DNA from: DATMNI01 sp035570275
Lineage (GTDB): Bacteria; Acidobacteriota; Terriglobia; Bryobacterales; Bryobacteraceae
Length of the DNA stretch: 25,937 bases
Assembly (NCBI GenBank): GCA_035570275.1
Contig: DATMNI010000357.1
Span: forward strand, 1-25,937
Direction of reading: 5' to 3'
Part shown: piece after piece, positions 7,298 to 15,017 of the stretch
Numbering within the stretch: position 1 is the first letter of the stretch
Layout of the letters: each line of letters opens with the position of its first letter
Program-made: the position numbers and the translations under genes
Notes under the pieces: model-generated
Database searches by the model: none
The model's input: only the letters and a program-made list of their open reading frames with translations
What the model was told of the DNA's origin: nothing

Positions 7298-8803
7298 CTA
7301 CTTATGTTCCAACGCCTCCAGCGCCGCCTTTTCCATTACCACCCGAGGCGCCGTCTCTCCCGTCCAGATCTCGAATTGCCGCAGCGCCTGCTCGATGAAC
7401 ATGTCGAGCCCCGGCACCACCGATTTGCCCTGTTCCTTCGCCTTCTTCACCAGCACTGTCTCCATGGGGTTGTAAACCATGTCGAAGACCACGTCCGCCG
7501 GGATTCTGCCGTTGAAGAAGCAATCGTTCACGTGGGGATACATCCCCAGCGGCGTGGCATGCACCACCGCATCGAAATAGTGCGCATCCAGTTGCTCCTT
7601 CATGAGGGCTTCGGCGCCGCAGATCTTGGATAGCGCGCGCACCCGGTCCACGTTGCGGCCCACCAGGGAAATCTTGGCGCCGGCGTCGGAAAGCGCGCAG
7701 GCCGCGCTGCGCGCCGCTCCGCCGTTGCCCACAATCAAGACCGAGGATTTCGGCAGCCGAATCAGCCGGCTCAGCGGCCCGGTCACGCCCGCGGCATCGG
7801 TGTTGGTTCCCCGCCACTTGCCGGCCTTCCGCCACACCGTGTTGACCGCGCCAATACGCCGGGCCAGAGGGTCCACCACGTCCAGGTACCGCAGGATTTT
7901 CTGCTTGTGCGGAATGGTCACGCTGAAGCCTGCCAGCGGCAGCTTGGCGGCCATCGAGAAGAAGTCCCGGAGATAAGCCGGCGACACCAGAAACGGCAGG
8001 TACACCGCATCCACGCGCCGCGATTGAAAGGCCCGGTTGTGCACCGCCGGCGAAATCGAATGCCGCACCGGGTCGGCAATCACGCCGTAAATCTTGGCCG
8101 TTTTTCCCAGCTTCTCCACCCGGTACAGGTGCCGCAGGTAGCGCGCGCTCACCTGTCCGGCCGCCGTGCCCTCGGCCATAATCGGCGCGGCGTAAGTGAA
8201 GACGCCGCCGAACACTGGGGACAGCACGCGCGTGGGGAACCCCAGTTCGCCCATCGCCAGTACGATCAGCCGCTGCTTGGGCAACGCCTTGGCGGCCGTC
8301 AGCACGCGCACGTTGTCCGAGGGTTTTCGGGCCGTGGTGACTACCTTATAGGCGTCGGCCGGCACGCGCATCACCCGGTTCAGCACCGTATCCATGGGCG
8401 GCGTGGCTTCGAAGTTGTGATACGACACGATCACCTGGGTACGCGCGCGGAACAGGCTCAGGCGTTCCTGCGCCACCTCGGCGGTTTCGATCTCCACATC
8501 GATGGCGTGCGCGCCATTGCGCACCGCCAGGTCAAGCACCGCAAGCTGCTCTTCGATGCTCCCGTTGAACTTTCCGTGGTTCTGGTGGCGGCGGCAGGTG
8601 GCCAGGATGATGGTGTCTGGAAATTGCTCCAGAAACTTCGCAATCGCCTCCGCTCCCTTGCATGGCTGGTCCAGAAAATCCAGGCGAAATTCCAGGAAGA
8701 TCTCACCGGACTCAGCTTCCCGCCTGGCATGATCAAGCAGTGTTGGAACGTCCGGCAGTCCCAACGCGATACATATGCGGGGGAGCGACCTCGTCTGCAC
8801 CAT
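7298..8803 (-). CDS. aroDE: Bifunctional 3-dehydroquinate dehydratase / shikimate dehydrogenase
   Basis: Catalyses steps three and four of the shikimate pathway: 3-dehydroquinate to 3-dehydroshikimate to shikimate. Residues ~1-230 are a type I dehydratase with the conserved EFRLD strand (~38-42), catalytic His129 in VSYHNF and Schiff-base Lys153 in AYKVV. Residues ~235-501 are shikimate dehydrogenase with SISPAVHN (249-256), Lys300 in VTIPHK, the GAVNTV segment, NTDAAGV, and the NADP-binding loop GNGGAARSA. The fusion order is that of the plant enzyme; in bacteria it is less common than separate genes. It lies 32 bases after deoC and 33 bases before the small Tat ORF, in one run. The start ATG at 8803 lies just before the first dehydratase strand. 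Confidence 0.95.
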   Translation of the reverse strand: MVQTRSLPRICIALGLPDVPTLLDHARREAESGEIFLEFRLDFLDQPCKGAEAIAKFLEQFPDTIILATCRRHQNHGKFNGSIEEQLAVLDLAVRNGAHAIDVEIETAEVAQERLSLFRARTQVIVSYHNFEATPPMDTVLNRVMRVPADAYKVVTTARKPSDNVRVLTAAKALPKQRLIVLAMGELGFPTRVLSPVFGGVFTYAAPIMAEGTAAGQVSARYLRHLYRVEKLGKTAKIYGVIADPVRHSISPAVHNRAFQSRRVDAVYLPFLVSPAYLRDFFSMAAKLPLAGFSVTIPHKQKILRYLDVVDPLARRIGAVNTVWRKAGKWRGTNTDAAGVTGPLSRLIRLPKSSVLIVGNGGAARSAACALSDAGAKISLVGRNVDRVRALSKICGAEALMKEQLDAHYFDAVVHATPLGMYPHVNDCFFNGRIPADVVFDMVYNPMETVLVKKAKEQGKSVVPGLDMFIEQALRQFEIWTGETAPRVVMEKAALEALEHK

Positions 8804-8835
8804 CTTCGATTACGAAGTCTCCAGAATAACACGGC

Positions 8836-9549
8836 CTATGCCGGCGCCGGTGCAACAGGCGGCGGGTTGGACGCCAGCCGCGCCTTCCACTCGTCCAGAA
8901 TTGCCGCCGTGGACGTAGTGCCGATTCGCGTACAACCCAGCGCGTAAACTTCCAGCACCTGGTCCGCCGTCCGCAGTCCGCCCGCCGCCTTCACCCCGAT
9001 CTCCTCGGGAACGTATTTCCGCATGAGCTTGATATCCTCAATGGTGCAGCCCCTGGGACCGAAACCCGTGGATGTTCTGACAAAATCCACTTCCGCCCGC
9101 TCGCAACAGCGGCAGGCGATGATCTGGAGCTCATCGGTAAGGTAGCCCGTCTCCAGAATCACCTTCAACAGCGCGCCTTCCTTATGGCACAGCTCGGACA
9201 TCTGCAGCAGTTCCATCTGCACATGCTGGAATTCGCGAGAAATCAGTTTGGAGATAGCGATCGCCATGTCGATCTCCCTGGCTCCGCGGCGCAACAGGTC
9301 GCGCGTTTCGTAGAGCTTGGTGGCGGTGTTTTGCGACCCGTGCGGGAAGCCCGAAACGCTGCCCGCCTTCACCGTGCTACCCTGCAAGGTGCGCACCGCC
9401 AGGTCGATATCGCACGGCCGCACGCTGACCGAGGCCACGCCGTAGCGTTTCGCCAGTGAAATGCCTTCCACCACCTGCTCGTCGCTGAGTTCCGGTTTCA
9501 CCAGCGAGTGGTCGATGAGTTGGGCCAGGTCTTGGTAGGTGGTGAGCAT
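8836..9549 (-). CDS. deoC: DeoC-family deoxyribose-phosphate aldolase, Schiff-base Lys replaced by Arg
   Basis: TIM-barrel class I aldolase fold; the canonical enzyme splits 2-deoxyribose 5-phosphate to acetaldehyde and glyceraldehyde 3-phosphate. Family segments are clear: IDHSLVKPELSDE at the N-terminus, GSVSGFPHGSQNTATKLYE, EIDMAI (Asp94, matching E. coli Asp102), LKVILETGYLTDE, and VKAAGGLRT (Lys187, matching Lys201). In the catalytic strand, however, the usual K-T-S-T-G reads VDFVRTSTGFG, with Arg158 (codon AGA) where the imine-forming lysine belongs. The end of the barrel (RIGTTSTAAILDEW) is also atypical. Length of 237 aa is normal. Fold assignment is firm; aldolase activity is doubtful unless the base is a sequencing error. 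No Shine-Dalgarno site is visible before the ATG at 9549, which follows the inverted repeat at 9552-9645. Confidence 0.88.
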   Translation of the reverse strand: MLTTYQDLAQLIDHSLVKPELSDEQVVEGISLAKRYGVASVSVRPCDIDLAVRTLQGSTVKAGSVSGFPHGSQNTATKLYETRDLLRRGAREIDMAIAISKLISREFQHVQMELLQMSELCHKEGALLKVILETGYLTDELQIIACRCCERAEVDFVRTSTGFGPRGCTIEDIKLMRKYVPEEIGVKAAGGLRTADQVLEVYALGCTRIGTTSTAAILDEWKARLASNPPPVAPAPA

Positions 9550-9551
9550 AG

Positions 9552-9645
9552 GCAGTTATCAGTGATCAGTTGTCAGTGATCAGTGAAAACGCCTCGCGCC
9601 TCGCGGGCGCCGGTTTTACTGAAGACTGACGACTGATGACTGACT
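9552..9645. repeat. Long inverted repeat of TCAGT units, probable cpoB terminator
   Basis: The left arm is built from repeated (A/G)TCAGT units (about 9552-9590). The right arm, about 9611-9645, carries the complementary ACTGA units in matching order, with AAAAC opposite GTTTT at the inner end and a GC-rich loop between. The right arm overlaps the cpoB stop codon (9644-9646) and the left arm reaches to two bases before the deoC start. It could form a ~30-bp hairpin at the end of the tol-pal transcript. It is imperfect and has no U-tract, so termination is inferred. Confidence 0.7.
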
Positions 9646-10594
9646 ACCTCTTATTCCCCTTCTTCCCGGTGCTCCTGGTGGGCGCCCCTGGCGCCGGGCA
9701 ACGCAATCCCAGAGCTATCCGCTCCGAACAGGCCTGCTTGGCCTCATCGGTACCGGGGTAGCCCTTGATCAACTCCAGGAACTCGTCGGCGCCTTCCGTC
9801 TTGTGGCCGGGCAAGTGCACCAGGCTGCGGCCCTTATAGAGCCGCGCTTCCTTGGTCTTGCTGGTCTCCCCGTACATTTCCAGGACCTTGTCGAAATCCT
9901 TGGCCGCGGCCTCGTAGTTGCCTTGACCATAGTGGATGGTACCGATATAAAACTGGCAGTTGGGCGCGAACTCGCCGGTCGGATACCACTTGAGATAATC
10001 GGCGTACTCCTGCAACGCAAGTTCCAGTTTCCCGCTCCCTTTGTCCCGCATCGCATTCTGGTAGAGATCGGTCGCCTGCATCGGCGGAGCCTCCTGGCCC
10101 GGAACGCCGCCGGGAGCGCCGCCGATGGTGGTTCCCGGTTGCGGAGGCGGAACGGGGGCGATGTTGATCGCCTTCACCGCTGTCGTGAGGTCGTTCAACT
10201 GCGATTGCATCTTCGCCATCAGGCTGCCCATGTCGGAGACCGCCTGTTGCAGCGTCCGCACGTCGTTGGATACGGCGTCCATGCGCGCATTCATGCCCAC
10301 CACCGGCCCCACCACCTGTTTGAGTTGCTCTTCCAGGTTCTTGCTGAGCGAACTCTGCATGATCGCCGTGCCGGTGTTGGCCTTGTTGGCGGTGTCGACG
10401 GCCTGACGCGCCAATTCCAATAAGGCGGCGAGCTTTTCGTCCTGGGAACGCTGCAGGTCCCGGAGTTGCTGCTGCAACAGAGCCACGTCCCGCTGCAGTT
10501 CCGTGATTTCCTTGCTGGCCGCAAACGATAGCGCCGGTGCGGCCAATAGAACGCAAACCAACAGGGCCATCCATGACACGCGTCGGAACTTCAT
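9644..10594 (-). CDS. cpoB: Tol-Pal associated periplasmic coordinator CpoB (YbgF)
   Basis: Periplasmic TPR protein that links Tol-Pal constriction with peptidoglycan synthesis. A signal peptide covers residues 1-26 (MALLVCVLLAAPALSFAA). A heptad-rich coiled coil follows at ~27-60 (ITELQRDVALLQQQLRDLQ), then a long helical linker to ~150, a Pro/Gly-rich hinge (~153-172), and a C-terminal TPR domain at ~175-290 (DLYQNAM, ALQEYADYLKWYP, AAAKDFDKVLEMY). A basic tail ends it. The start is supported by GGAG six bases before the ATG at 10594. It is the last gene of the tol-pal operon, 121 bases after pal. Confidence 0.9.
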   Translation of the reverse strand: MKFRRVSWMALLVCVLLAAPALSFAASKEITELQRDVALLQQQLRDLQRSQDEKLAALLELARQAVDTANKANTGTAIMQSSLSKNLEEQLKQVVGPVVGMNARMDAVSNDVRTLQQAVSDMGSLMAKMQSQLNDLTTAVKAINIAPVPPPQPGTTIGGAPGGVPGQEAPPMQATDLYQNAMRDKGSGKLELALQEYADYLKWYPTGEFAPNCQFYIGTIHYGQGNYEAAAKDFDKVLEMYGETSKTKEARLYKGRSLVHLPGHKTEGADEFLELIKGYPGTDEAKQACSERIALGLRCPAPGAPTRSTGKKGNKR

Positions 10595-10608
10595 ACAAGT
10601 CTCCTATC

Positions 10609-10642
10609 GCGGACCGGCCGGTTCTGGCCCCGCCCGGTCCGC
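10609..10642 (-). other. GC-rich hairpin in the pal-cpoB spacer
   Basis: Perfect 9-bp arms GCGGACCGG (10609-10617) and CCGGTCCGC (10634-10642) around a 16-base loop, ending 14 bases from the cpoB start and just before its GGAG site. In the mRNA it could stabilise the upstream message or tune cpoB translation. The same spacer holds a duplicated CAGGAGCTAC (10673-10682, 10689-10698). No promoter is evident. Confidence 0.5.
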
Positions 10643-10715
10643 GCCGTTTCTGACTCTGTACCCATCTTCCTACAGGAGCTACTAGTTTCAGGAGCTACCG
10701 GCTTCCTGGAGAAAC

Positions 10716-11513
10716 CTACTGCCCGGGAGCGAAGTGGGCCCGCCGGTTCCTCTGCCAGCATGATTCGTTCTGTTCGCTGCACTGCGGCCGTTCCTTGCCG
10801 TAGCTGATGGTCTTCAACCGGTCGGCCGGAACCCCAAGCTGTTGCAGGAACTCCTTGGCGGAACTGGCGCGCCGGTCGCCCAACCCCAGGTTGTATTCGG
10901 CCGAGCCGCGCTCGTCGCAGTGGCCCTCCACCACGATGGTGGCATTCGGGAAGTCGGCCAGGATGCTCTTCAAAGCAGCCGCGTCCTTGGTCAGCGCGTC
11001 GCGCCCGTCGGCACGAATTTCGCTCTTATCGTAGTCGAAGAAAGCATCCTGGACGTCGGATTCCAGGCGCTTGTCCAGCGTGATCGTGGCCGCCGGCGGT
11101 GGCGGCGGAGGAGGCGGCGGAGGCGGAGCCTCAACGCTCACAGTTGCCGGAGCCGTGGTGGTGCCACCGGGTCCAGTCGCGGTCAAGGTATAGGTAGTTG
11201 AATCGCTGGGGTTGACTCGCTGGTTGCCGGTCTTCGGCACCACTCCCACACCTTGGTTGATCGAAATGTTGGTGGTATCGCCAGTTACCTCCCAACGTAA
11301 CGTGGAAGACTGACCGCGCTGAATTGACGCCGGCTCGGCCGCAAACTGCGAAATCAACGGCGCTGCGGGAACCGGCTTCGGCGGCTCAGGCCTCACTTCC
11401 GGCGGGGGCGGCGGCGGGGGCGGAGCCGCCTTCTTCTTGCAACCGGCGGCAAACACCGCGAGCAAAACCGCCATCCAGATGACTGTGATCTTTCGTTTAT
11501 TGAACATGAACAT
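10716..11513 (-). CDS. pal: Peptidoglycan-associated lipoprotein Pal with extra Ig-like domain
   Basis: Outer-membrane lipoprotein binding peptidoglycan and TolB. The signal sequence ends in lipobox VFAAGC with acylated Cys25. A first polyproline tract (~31-38) is followed by a PKP linker, then a beta-sandwich of about 75 residues (~53-128: FAAEPASIQRGQSSTLRWEV, and NPSDSTTYTLTATGPGG). A second polyproline tract (~130-140) leads to the OmpA-like domain (~145-265) with FFDYDKSEIR and EGHCDERGSAEYNLGLGDRR. At 265 aa it is ~90 longer than E. coli Pal because of the inserted domain and linkers. The polyproline codons give GGC-rich low-complexity tracts near 11095-11131 and 11399-11432. GGAG lies four bases before the ATG. 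Confidence 0.94.
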   Translation of the reverse strand: MFMFNKRKITVIWMAVLLAVFAAGCKKKAAPPPPPPPPEVRPEPPKPVPAAPLISQFAAEPASIQRGQSSTLRWEVTGDTTNISINQGVGVVPKTGNQRVNPSDSTTYTLTATGPGGTTTAPATVSVEAPPPPPPPPPPPAATITLDKRLESDVQDAFFDYDKSEIRADGRDALTKDAAALKSILADFPNATIVVEGHCDERGSAEYNLGLGDRRASSAKEFLQQLGVPADRLKTISYGKERPQCSEQNESCWQRNRRAHFAPGQ

Positions 11514-11559
11514 CGCTCTCCTGCATTCTCCGTTACTTCCCCGGTTTACTTAACTCGGT

Positions 11560-12915
11560 TTACTTACCCCACGCGGGTGATTCATTTTCCCCTTGCGTGG
11601 TGAGTTGCTGCGGCTGCGTTCCGTCCGCCAGCATACTCCAAATCTGTTTCCGCCCACCGGAGCGGTTGGACATAAAAACCAGATGTGCTCCGTCCGGCGC
11701 CCAACCAGGATTCTCGTTGCGTCCCTCGCCGTGTGTCAATTGAATATATTTGTGGCTTACCACGTCCATCGTAAATATGTTGAAGTTCCCGGTGGCGAAT
11801 CCCTGAGTCCAGGCGAATGCGATGAATTGCCCGTCGGGATGCCAGCAGGGATTGGAGGCTTCGCCGTTTCCGGGCGTCAGCCGCTCCACATCCGCTCCAT
11901 CCATATTCATCTTATAGATCTGTTGCGGGCCCGACCGGCCCGATACGAACACAATCTCGCTCCCCGTTTTCGGATTGATCTTGGGCTCGACTTCGATGGC
12001 GCTCGACGAAGAAATCGGCCGTAAACCCTTCCCGTCCAGACCCGCGATGAAGACCCGGCAACAGCGGCCGCCGGCCGACGAGGCATAGACAATCTGTTTC
12101 CCATCCGGCGTGAACGATGGGGTCCCGTTTACCGAAGCGTTCTGATTGTAATACCGCAAATCGCGGACCGGATCCACCGAGAATATAAATATACCAGGAG
12201 TCACCTTGGCCCAGCTAGTGAAAGCTATTTTCGACCCGTCGGGCGAGACGGCCGGCTGCGTGGAGATCGAATTGAAGTGGGTAATCTGGCGCTGGTTCTT
12301 GCCGTCAGGGTCCATTACCCAGATTTCTTTCTTGCCCGTTCGCGACGAGACGAAATAGATGTGGGTGCCGAAGATCGATTTGCCTCCCAGCGCGGCGATG
12401 ATATCGGCCGCGAACTCGTGGGCCGTCTTGCGGGCGCCGGCCTCATCCACCGTCCCCAGGTAGCGCTTGCCGATCACCTGGTGGCTGCTCACGTTGGGCC
12501 TTACGTCGTAAAACCAGGCGGAAAGAACGAAGACGCCGTTTTGGGCCGCCGTGTAGCCGAATGCCAGATAGTCCAACTGCGCGGGCGGGCTGGACCAGTC
12601 GGTCATCAACCGCCCGCCGCCCCGTGCCGGCTGGGCTGAGGATGCGGACGCCTGGAAGTCCGAAGGCTGCTGAGGAACGATGGTCGGATAGCTGGTCTTG
12701 GCCACCATATCGAACAGCCCGGCGCCATTCACGTCATCCCATAGTGTCTGGTTGAAGGCACCCATGTGTTGCTGTGCCTCGGCGGAGCCGCGGAAATCGG
12801 GGATGCCGATCTTTGGTTTCTCGCGGTTCTTGCTGACCGTGATGCCGAAATCCTGAGCCGAGAGGGCCAGCCAGGCCCCCATCGATGCAATCGCGAACCA
12901 GATTAGCTTTTTCAT
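11560..12915 (-). CDS. tolB: Tol-Pal system translocation protein TolB
   Basis: Periplasmic beta-propeller that binds Pal and TolA. A signal peptide covers residues 1-20 (MKKLIWFAIASMGAWLALSA). An N-terminal alpha/beta domain runs to ~180 (KIGIPDFRGSAEA, LWDDVNGAGLFDMV). Six WD40-like PD40 blades follow, seen as repeats of SPDGSKIAF, TPDGKQIVY, HPDGQFIAF and APDGAHLVF with partner strands such as KEIWVMDPDGKNQRQIT. Length of 451 aa is normal. The stop codon lies inside a short duplication (two copies of AAGTAAACCG). The gene is 12 bases after tolA and 46 before pal, in operon order. Confidence 0.95.
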   Translation of the reverse strand: MKKLIWFAIASMGAWLALSAQDFGITVSKNREKPKIGIPDFRGSAEAQQHMGAFNQTLWDDVNGAGLFDMVAKTSYPTIVPQQPSDFQASASSAQPARGGGRLMTDWSSPPAQLDYLAFGYTAAQNGVFVLSAWFYDVRPNVSSHQVIGKRYLGTVDEAGARKTAHEFAADIIAALGGKSIFGTHIYFVSSRTGKKEIWVMDPDGKNQRQITHFNSISTQPAVSPDGSKIAFTSWAKVTPGIFIFSVDPVRDLRYYNQNASVNGTPSFTPDGKQIVYASSAGGRCCRVFIAGLDGKGLRPISSSSAIEVEPKINPKTGSEIVFVSGRSGPQQIYKMNMDGADVERLTPGNGEASNPCWHPDGQFIAFAWTQGFATGNFNIFTMDVVSHKYIQLTHGEGRNENPGWAPDGAHLVFMSNRSGGRKQIWSMLADGTQPQQLTTQGENESPAWGK

Positions 12916-12927
12916 GGTTGTATTGCC

Positions 12928-13719
12928 CTACCTTTTTAGTTCGAAGAGAAACTCGATTTCCGGATCGTTCTTCGGAAAGCCTGCCGGCAGCGGCGGGAAC
13001 GGGGCAGCGTCCAGAATGGCGCGCTGCGCCGAATAATCCAGGGCCGCGTTCCCGCTTCTTCCAGTGATCCTTGCGTTGGTGACGGAGCCATCACGGTGCA
13101 GCGTGAAGGTGATGGCAGCCCGCGGCGCGTTGGCAGTCTGCTGGGGGATATCGGAAGTCCTCCAGTTACGCGCCACCTGGTCGCGCAGGCGGTTGGCGTA
13201 CTCGCCGTACATGGTGCCGAACGGCGAGTTGTTGCCGACGCCGACGCCCCCTCCTCCCGGCATCTGATACATGGGATCGCTCACCTGTTGCGGCACCGAA
13301 GTGTAGGCCTGGTTGGGAAGATCTCTGCGCGCCGCCGCAAACTTGTTGGGTTCGCTGTACGCAGGGGATGGCTTCTTTTCCGCCAGACGGCTCTTGATGG
13401 CGATCGCATCAAGATCCCTGGCGGGGGCCGCCGGCTTGGGTGGCGCCTTGGTGGGCGGTGGCGTGGGCACCTGGCTTTTGGTGTCGCTGGCCACCGGATT
13501 GGTTGGCCCGGAGGTGCTGGGCAGCGCAATGGTATGCACGCTGTTGACCTGAACCGAACCGAACCCGCCGCCGTCCGGCGCGCCCAATTGGATGGCGTGG
13601 TGATCAATGGCGTTATAGCCCAGCAGCGTTGCCGTGAGCGCCGCATGCAGAACCAGCGAACCCATCAGCCATTTCTTGAGCGGTTCCGGTGGGTCCAGGA
13701 TGTCCGGGTGCCGGGTCAT
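12928..13719 (-). CDS. tolA: TolA/TonB-family energy transducer
   Basis: Inner-membrane protein spanning the periplasm, taking the place of TolA between TolQR and TolB/Pal. A short cytoplasmic segment (~1-16) is followed by one membrane helix (~18-36: LMGSLVLHAALTATLLGYNA) and a Pro-rich periplasmic linker (~85-105, TPPPTKAPPKPAAPA). A Gly-rich turn (~160) precedes a C-terminal TonB/TolA-type domain (~170-263: YANRLRDQVARNW, ITFTLHRDGSVTNARI, PFPPLPAGFP). It lacks the long Ala/Lys/Glu helix of E. coli TolA. Its ATG overlaps the tolR stop as ATGA, so translation is coupled. The name tolA rests on operon position; by domain it is equally a TonB C-terminal protein. Confidence 0.88.
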   Translation of the reverse strand: MTRHPDILDPPEPLKKWLMGSLVLHAALTATLLGYNAIDHHAIQLGAPDGGGFGSVQVNSVHTIALPSTSGPTNPVASDTKSQVPTPPPTKAPPKPAAPARDLDAIAIKSRLAEKKPSPAYSEPNKFAAARRDLPNQAYTSVPQQVSDPMYQMPGGGGVGVGNNSPFGTMYGEYANRLRDQVARNWRTSDIPQQTANAPRAAITFTLHRDGSVTNARITGRSGNAALDYSAQRAILDAAPFPPLPAGFPKNDPEIEFLFELKR

Positions 13720-14180
13720 CGCTTGCTGCCCTTTGCCGTGGAATCCAGGGGCTGGGTGACCATGTTGACCACGAATTTTGCGTCACCCATCTCGGCCGTC
13801 ACCTGAGCCACCAACTCCCAGGTGGTTTGCTTATCGGCGCGAATATAGACGCCCTTGGTCGTGCCGTACCGCTGCCGGATGGCGGCCGGCAGGTCATTGA
13901 TGTTCACCGCTTTGTCATTGAGCCAGGTGGTGCCGTCCTTGGTGATGTTGATCACCGGCATTTCCTTGGCGTTCTCTCTGACGGGCCGCACCTTGGGAAC
14001 GTCCACTTCGATGCCGAATTCCATCACGTGCGCCGTCAGCATAAAGATGATCAGCAGCACCAGCACCACGTCCACGAAAGGCGTGACGTTGATCTCCGAA
14101 AGCGTGGACATGCCGCCGCGCCTTCGCGATCCGAATCCGCCGCTGCCACTGCCACCGCCGCCGTTCACGGACAATGCCAT
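13716..14180 (-). CDS. tolR: Biopolymer transport protein TolR/ExbD
   Basis: Proton-channel partner of TolQ. A Gly/Ser/Arg-rich cytoplasmic N-terminus (~1-24) precedes the single membrane helix (~33-52). The segment INVTPFVDVVLVLLIIFM contains the conserved Asp (~38) used for proton translocation. The periplasmic domain ends with the typical VYIRADKQTTWELVAQV block. 154 aa is the family norm. A GGGGAG site lies seven bases before the ATG at 14180; the 3' end overlaps tolA by four bases and the start is four bases after tolQ. Confidence 0.95.
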   Translation of the reverse strand: MALSVNGGGGSGSGGFGSRRRGGMSTLSEINVTPFVDVVLVLLIIFMLTAHVMEFGIEVDVPKVRPVRENAKEMPVINITKDGTTWLNDKAVNINDLPAAIRQRYGTTKGVYIRADKQTTWELVAQVTAEMGDAKFVVNMVTQPLDSTAKGSKR

Positions 14181-14184
14181 CTGG

Positions 14185-14874
14185 CTACTCCCCGCCGAAC
14201 GTGCGCTCGGCCACGTTCATGAATTCCAGCGAAAAGTCATCCATGCGGGCGCCGATTTCGCGAATCGCATGGCCGAAGTGGTTATAGAAGATGGCGGCGG
14301 GTATGGCGGCGAACAGGCCAAAGGCGGTGGTGATGAGAGCTTCGGAGATGCCCGGCCCGAGCGCCTTCAGGCTGGTGCTGCCCATGTTGCCCAAGTCCTG
14401 GAAGGCCCGGATGATGCCCAGCACCGTGCCGAACAGCCCGATAAACGGCGTTACCGATGCCGTAGTTGCCAGCCAGTGCATGTTTCGTTCCAGCTTGCCG
14501 ATCTCCTCACTGATGCCCAGTTGCAGGCTGCGTTCCAGGGCCGTGCGGCTGGTCACCTTGCCGCGCGCCTTGACCTGACGCTCCAGTTCTTCATAACCGA
14601 AATCGAAAACCGCCACCAGCGGCGACGGCCGGTAGCGTTCGCTGGCCGCCACAATGGCATCCATCCCGGGCGATTTGCGAAAGGCGCGCAGGAAGCTGGA
14701 ATTGATCTTGCGCGCCCCGCGGAAAGTGTTCCACTTGGCGAAAATGATGGTCCAGGAGAAGACCGAAAAGCAGAATAAAAAACCCAGGACCGCCCAACCC
14801 ATCGGCCCGGCATCCTGCACCATTTTCCAGGGATCAATTTGAAGAAGGAAGGCAATGGGAGCGTAGCTGGTCAA
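14185..14874 (-). CDS. tolQ: Proton channel protein TolQ/ExbB
   Basis: Three-helix inner-membrane proton channel subunit driving TolA. Helix 1 is near GWAVLGFLFCFSVFSWTIIF; helices 2 and 3 lie in the conserved block WLATTASVTPFIGLFGTVLG and EALITTAFGLFAAIPAAIFY. The start chosen is TTG at 14874-14872, because AGGAG (14884-14880) lies exactly five bases before it and the protein then begins MTSYAPIAFLLQIDPW. An ATG at 14901 and a TTG at 14922 are in frame upstream but have no Shine-Dalgarno site, and the latter falls on the proposed -35 box. First gene of the tol-pal operon. Confidence 0.93.
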   Translation of the reverse strand: MTSYAPIAFLLQIDPWKMVQDAGPMGWAVLGFLFCFSVFSWTIIFAKWNTFRGARKINSSFLRAFRKSPGMDAIVAASERYRPSPLVAVFDFGYEELERQVKARGKVTSRTALERSLQLGISEEIGKLERNMHWLATTASVTPFIGLFGTVLGIIRAFQDLGNMGSTSLKALGPGISEALITTAFGLFAAIPAAIFYNHFGHAIREIGARMDDFSLEFMNVAERTFGGE

Positions 14875-14884
14875 CTCGTCTCCT
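14872..14884 (-). promoter_or_regulatory. Ribosome-binding site deciding a TTG start for tolQ
   Basis: On the minus strand AGGAG is followed by ACGAG and then TTG. This is the best Shine-Dalgarno site in the tolQ leader and favours the TTG over the upstream ATG at 14901. Confidence 0.65.
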
Positions 14885-14892
14885 AATCTCAA

Positions 14893-14922
14893 ATCTAACA
14901 TATAGACGCACCCGGAAACCAA
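14893..14922 (-). promoter_or_regulatory. Possible tol-pal operon promoter
   Basis: TTGGTT (14922-14917) and TTAGAT (14898-14893) are separated by 18 bases on the minus strand. A start site ~7 bases downstream would give a short leader containing the AGGAG site. Matches to consensus are partial; no experimental support. Confidence 0.35.
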
Positions 14923-14965
14923 AAAGACGCGCGCCGCTTCACACTGGTGTCGCTGGATTTATGCA

Positions 14966-15000
14966 GTGGGACGGACGATCGGGTTTGGTCGTCTGTCAAC
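14966..15000. repeat. Single REP unit of the GACAGACGATCGGG family
   Basis: This 35-base hairpin unit (GTGGGACGGACGATCGGG at the left end, TCGTCTGTC at the right) aligns without gaps to the right-hand arm of the element at 20793-20880, with about five or six mismatches by eye. It lies between the tol-pal promoter and the decayed DUF5615 gene. Confidence 0.75.
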
Positions 15001-15017
15001 GGGCCCACGCGGAAACC

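Noticed and set aside
9552..9645. Possible CRISPR-like array from repeated TCAGT units
   Set aside because: Units are 5-7 bases, without spacers of constant length, arranged as an inverted repeat; no cas genes nearby.
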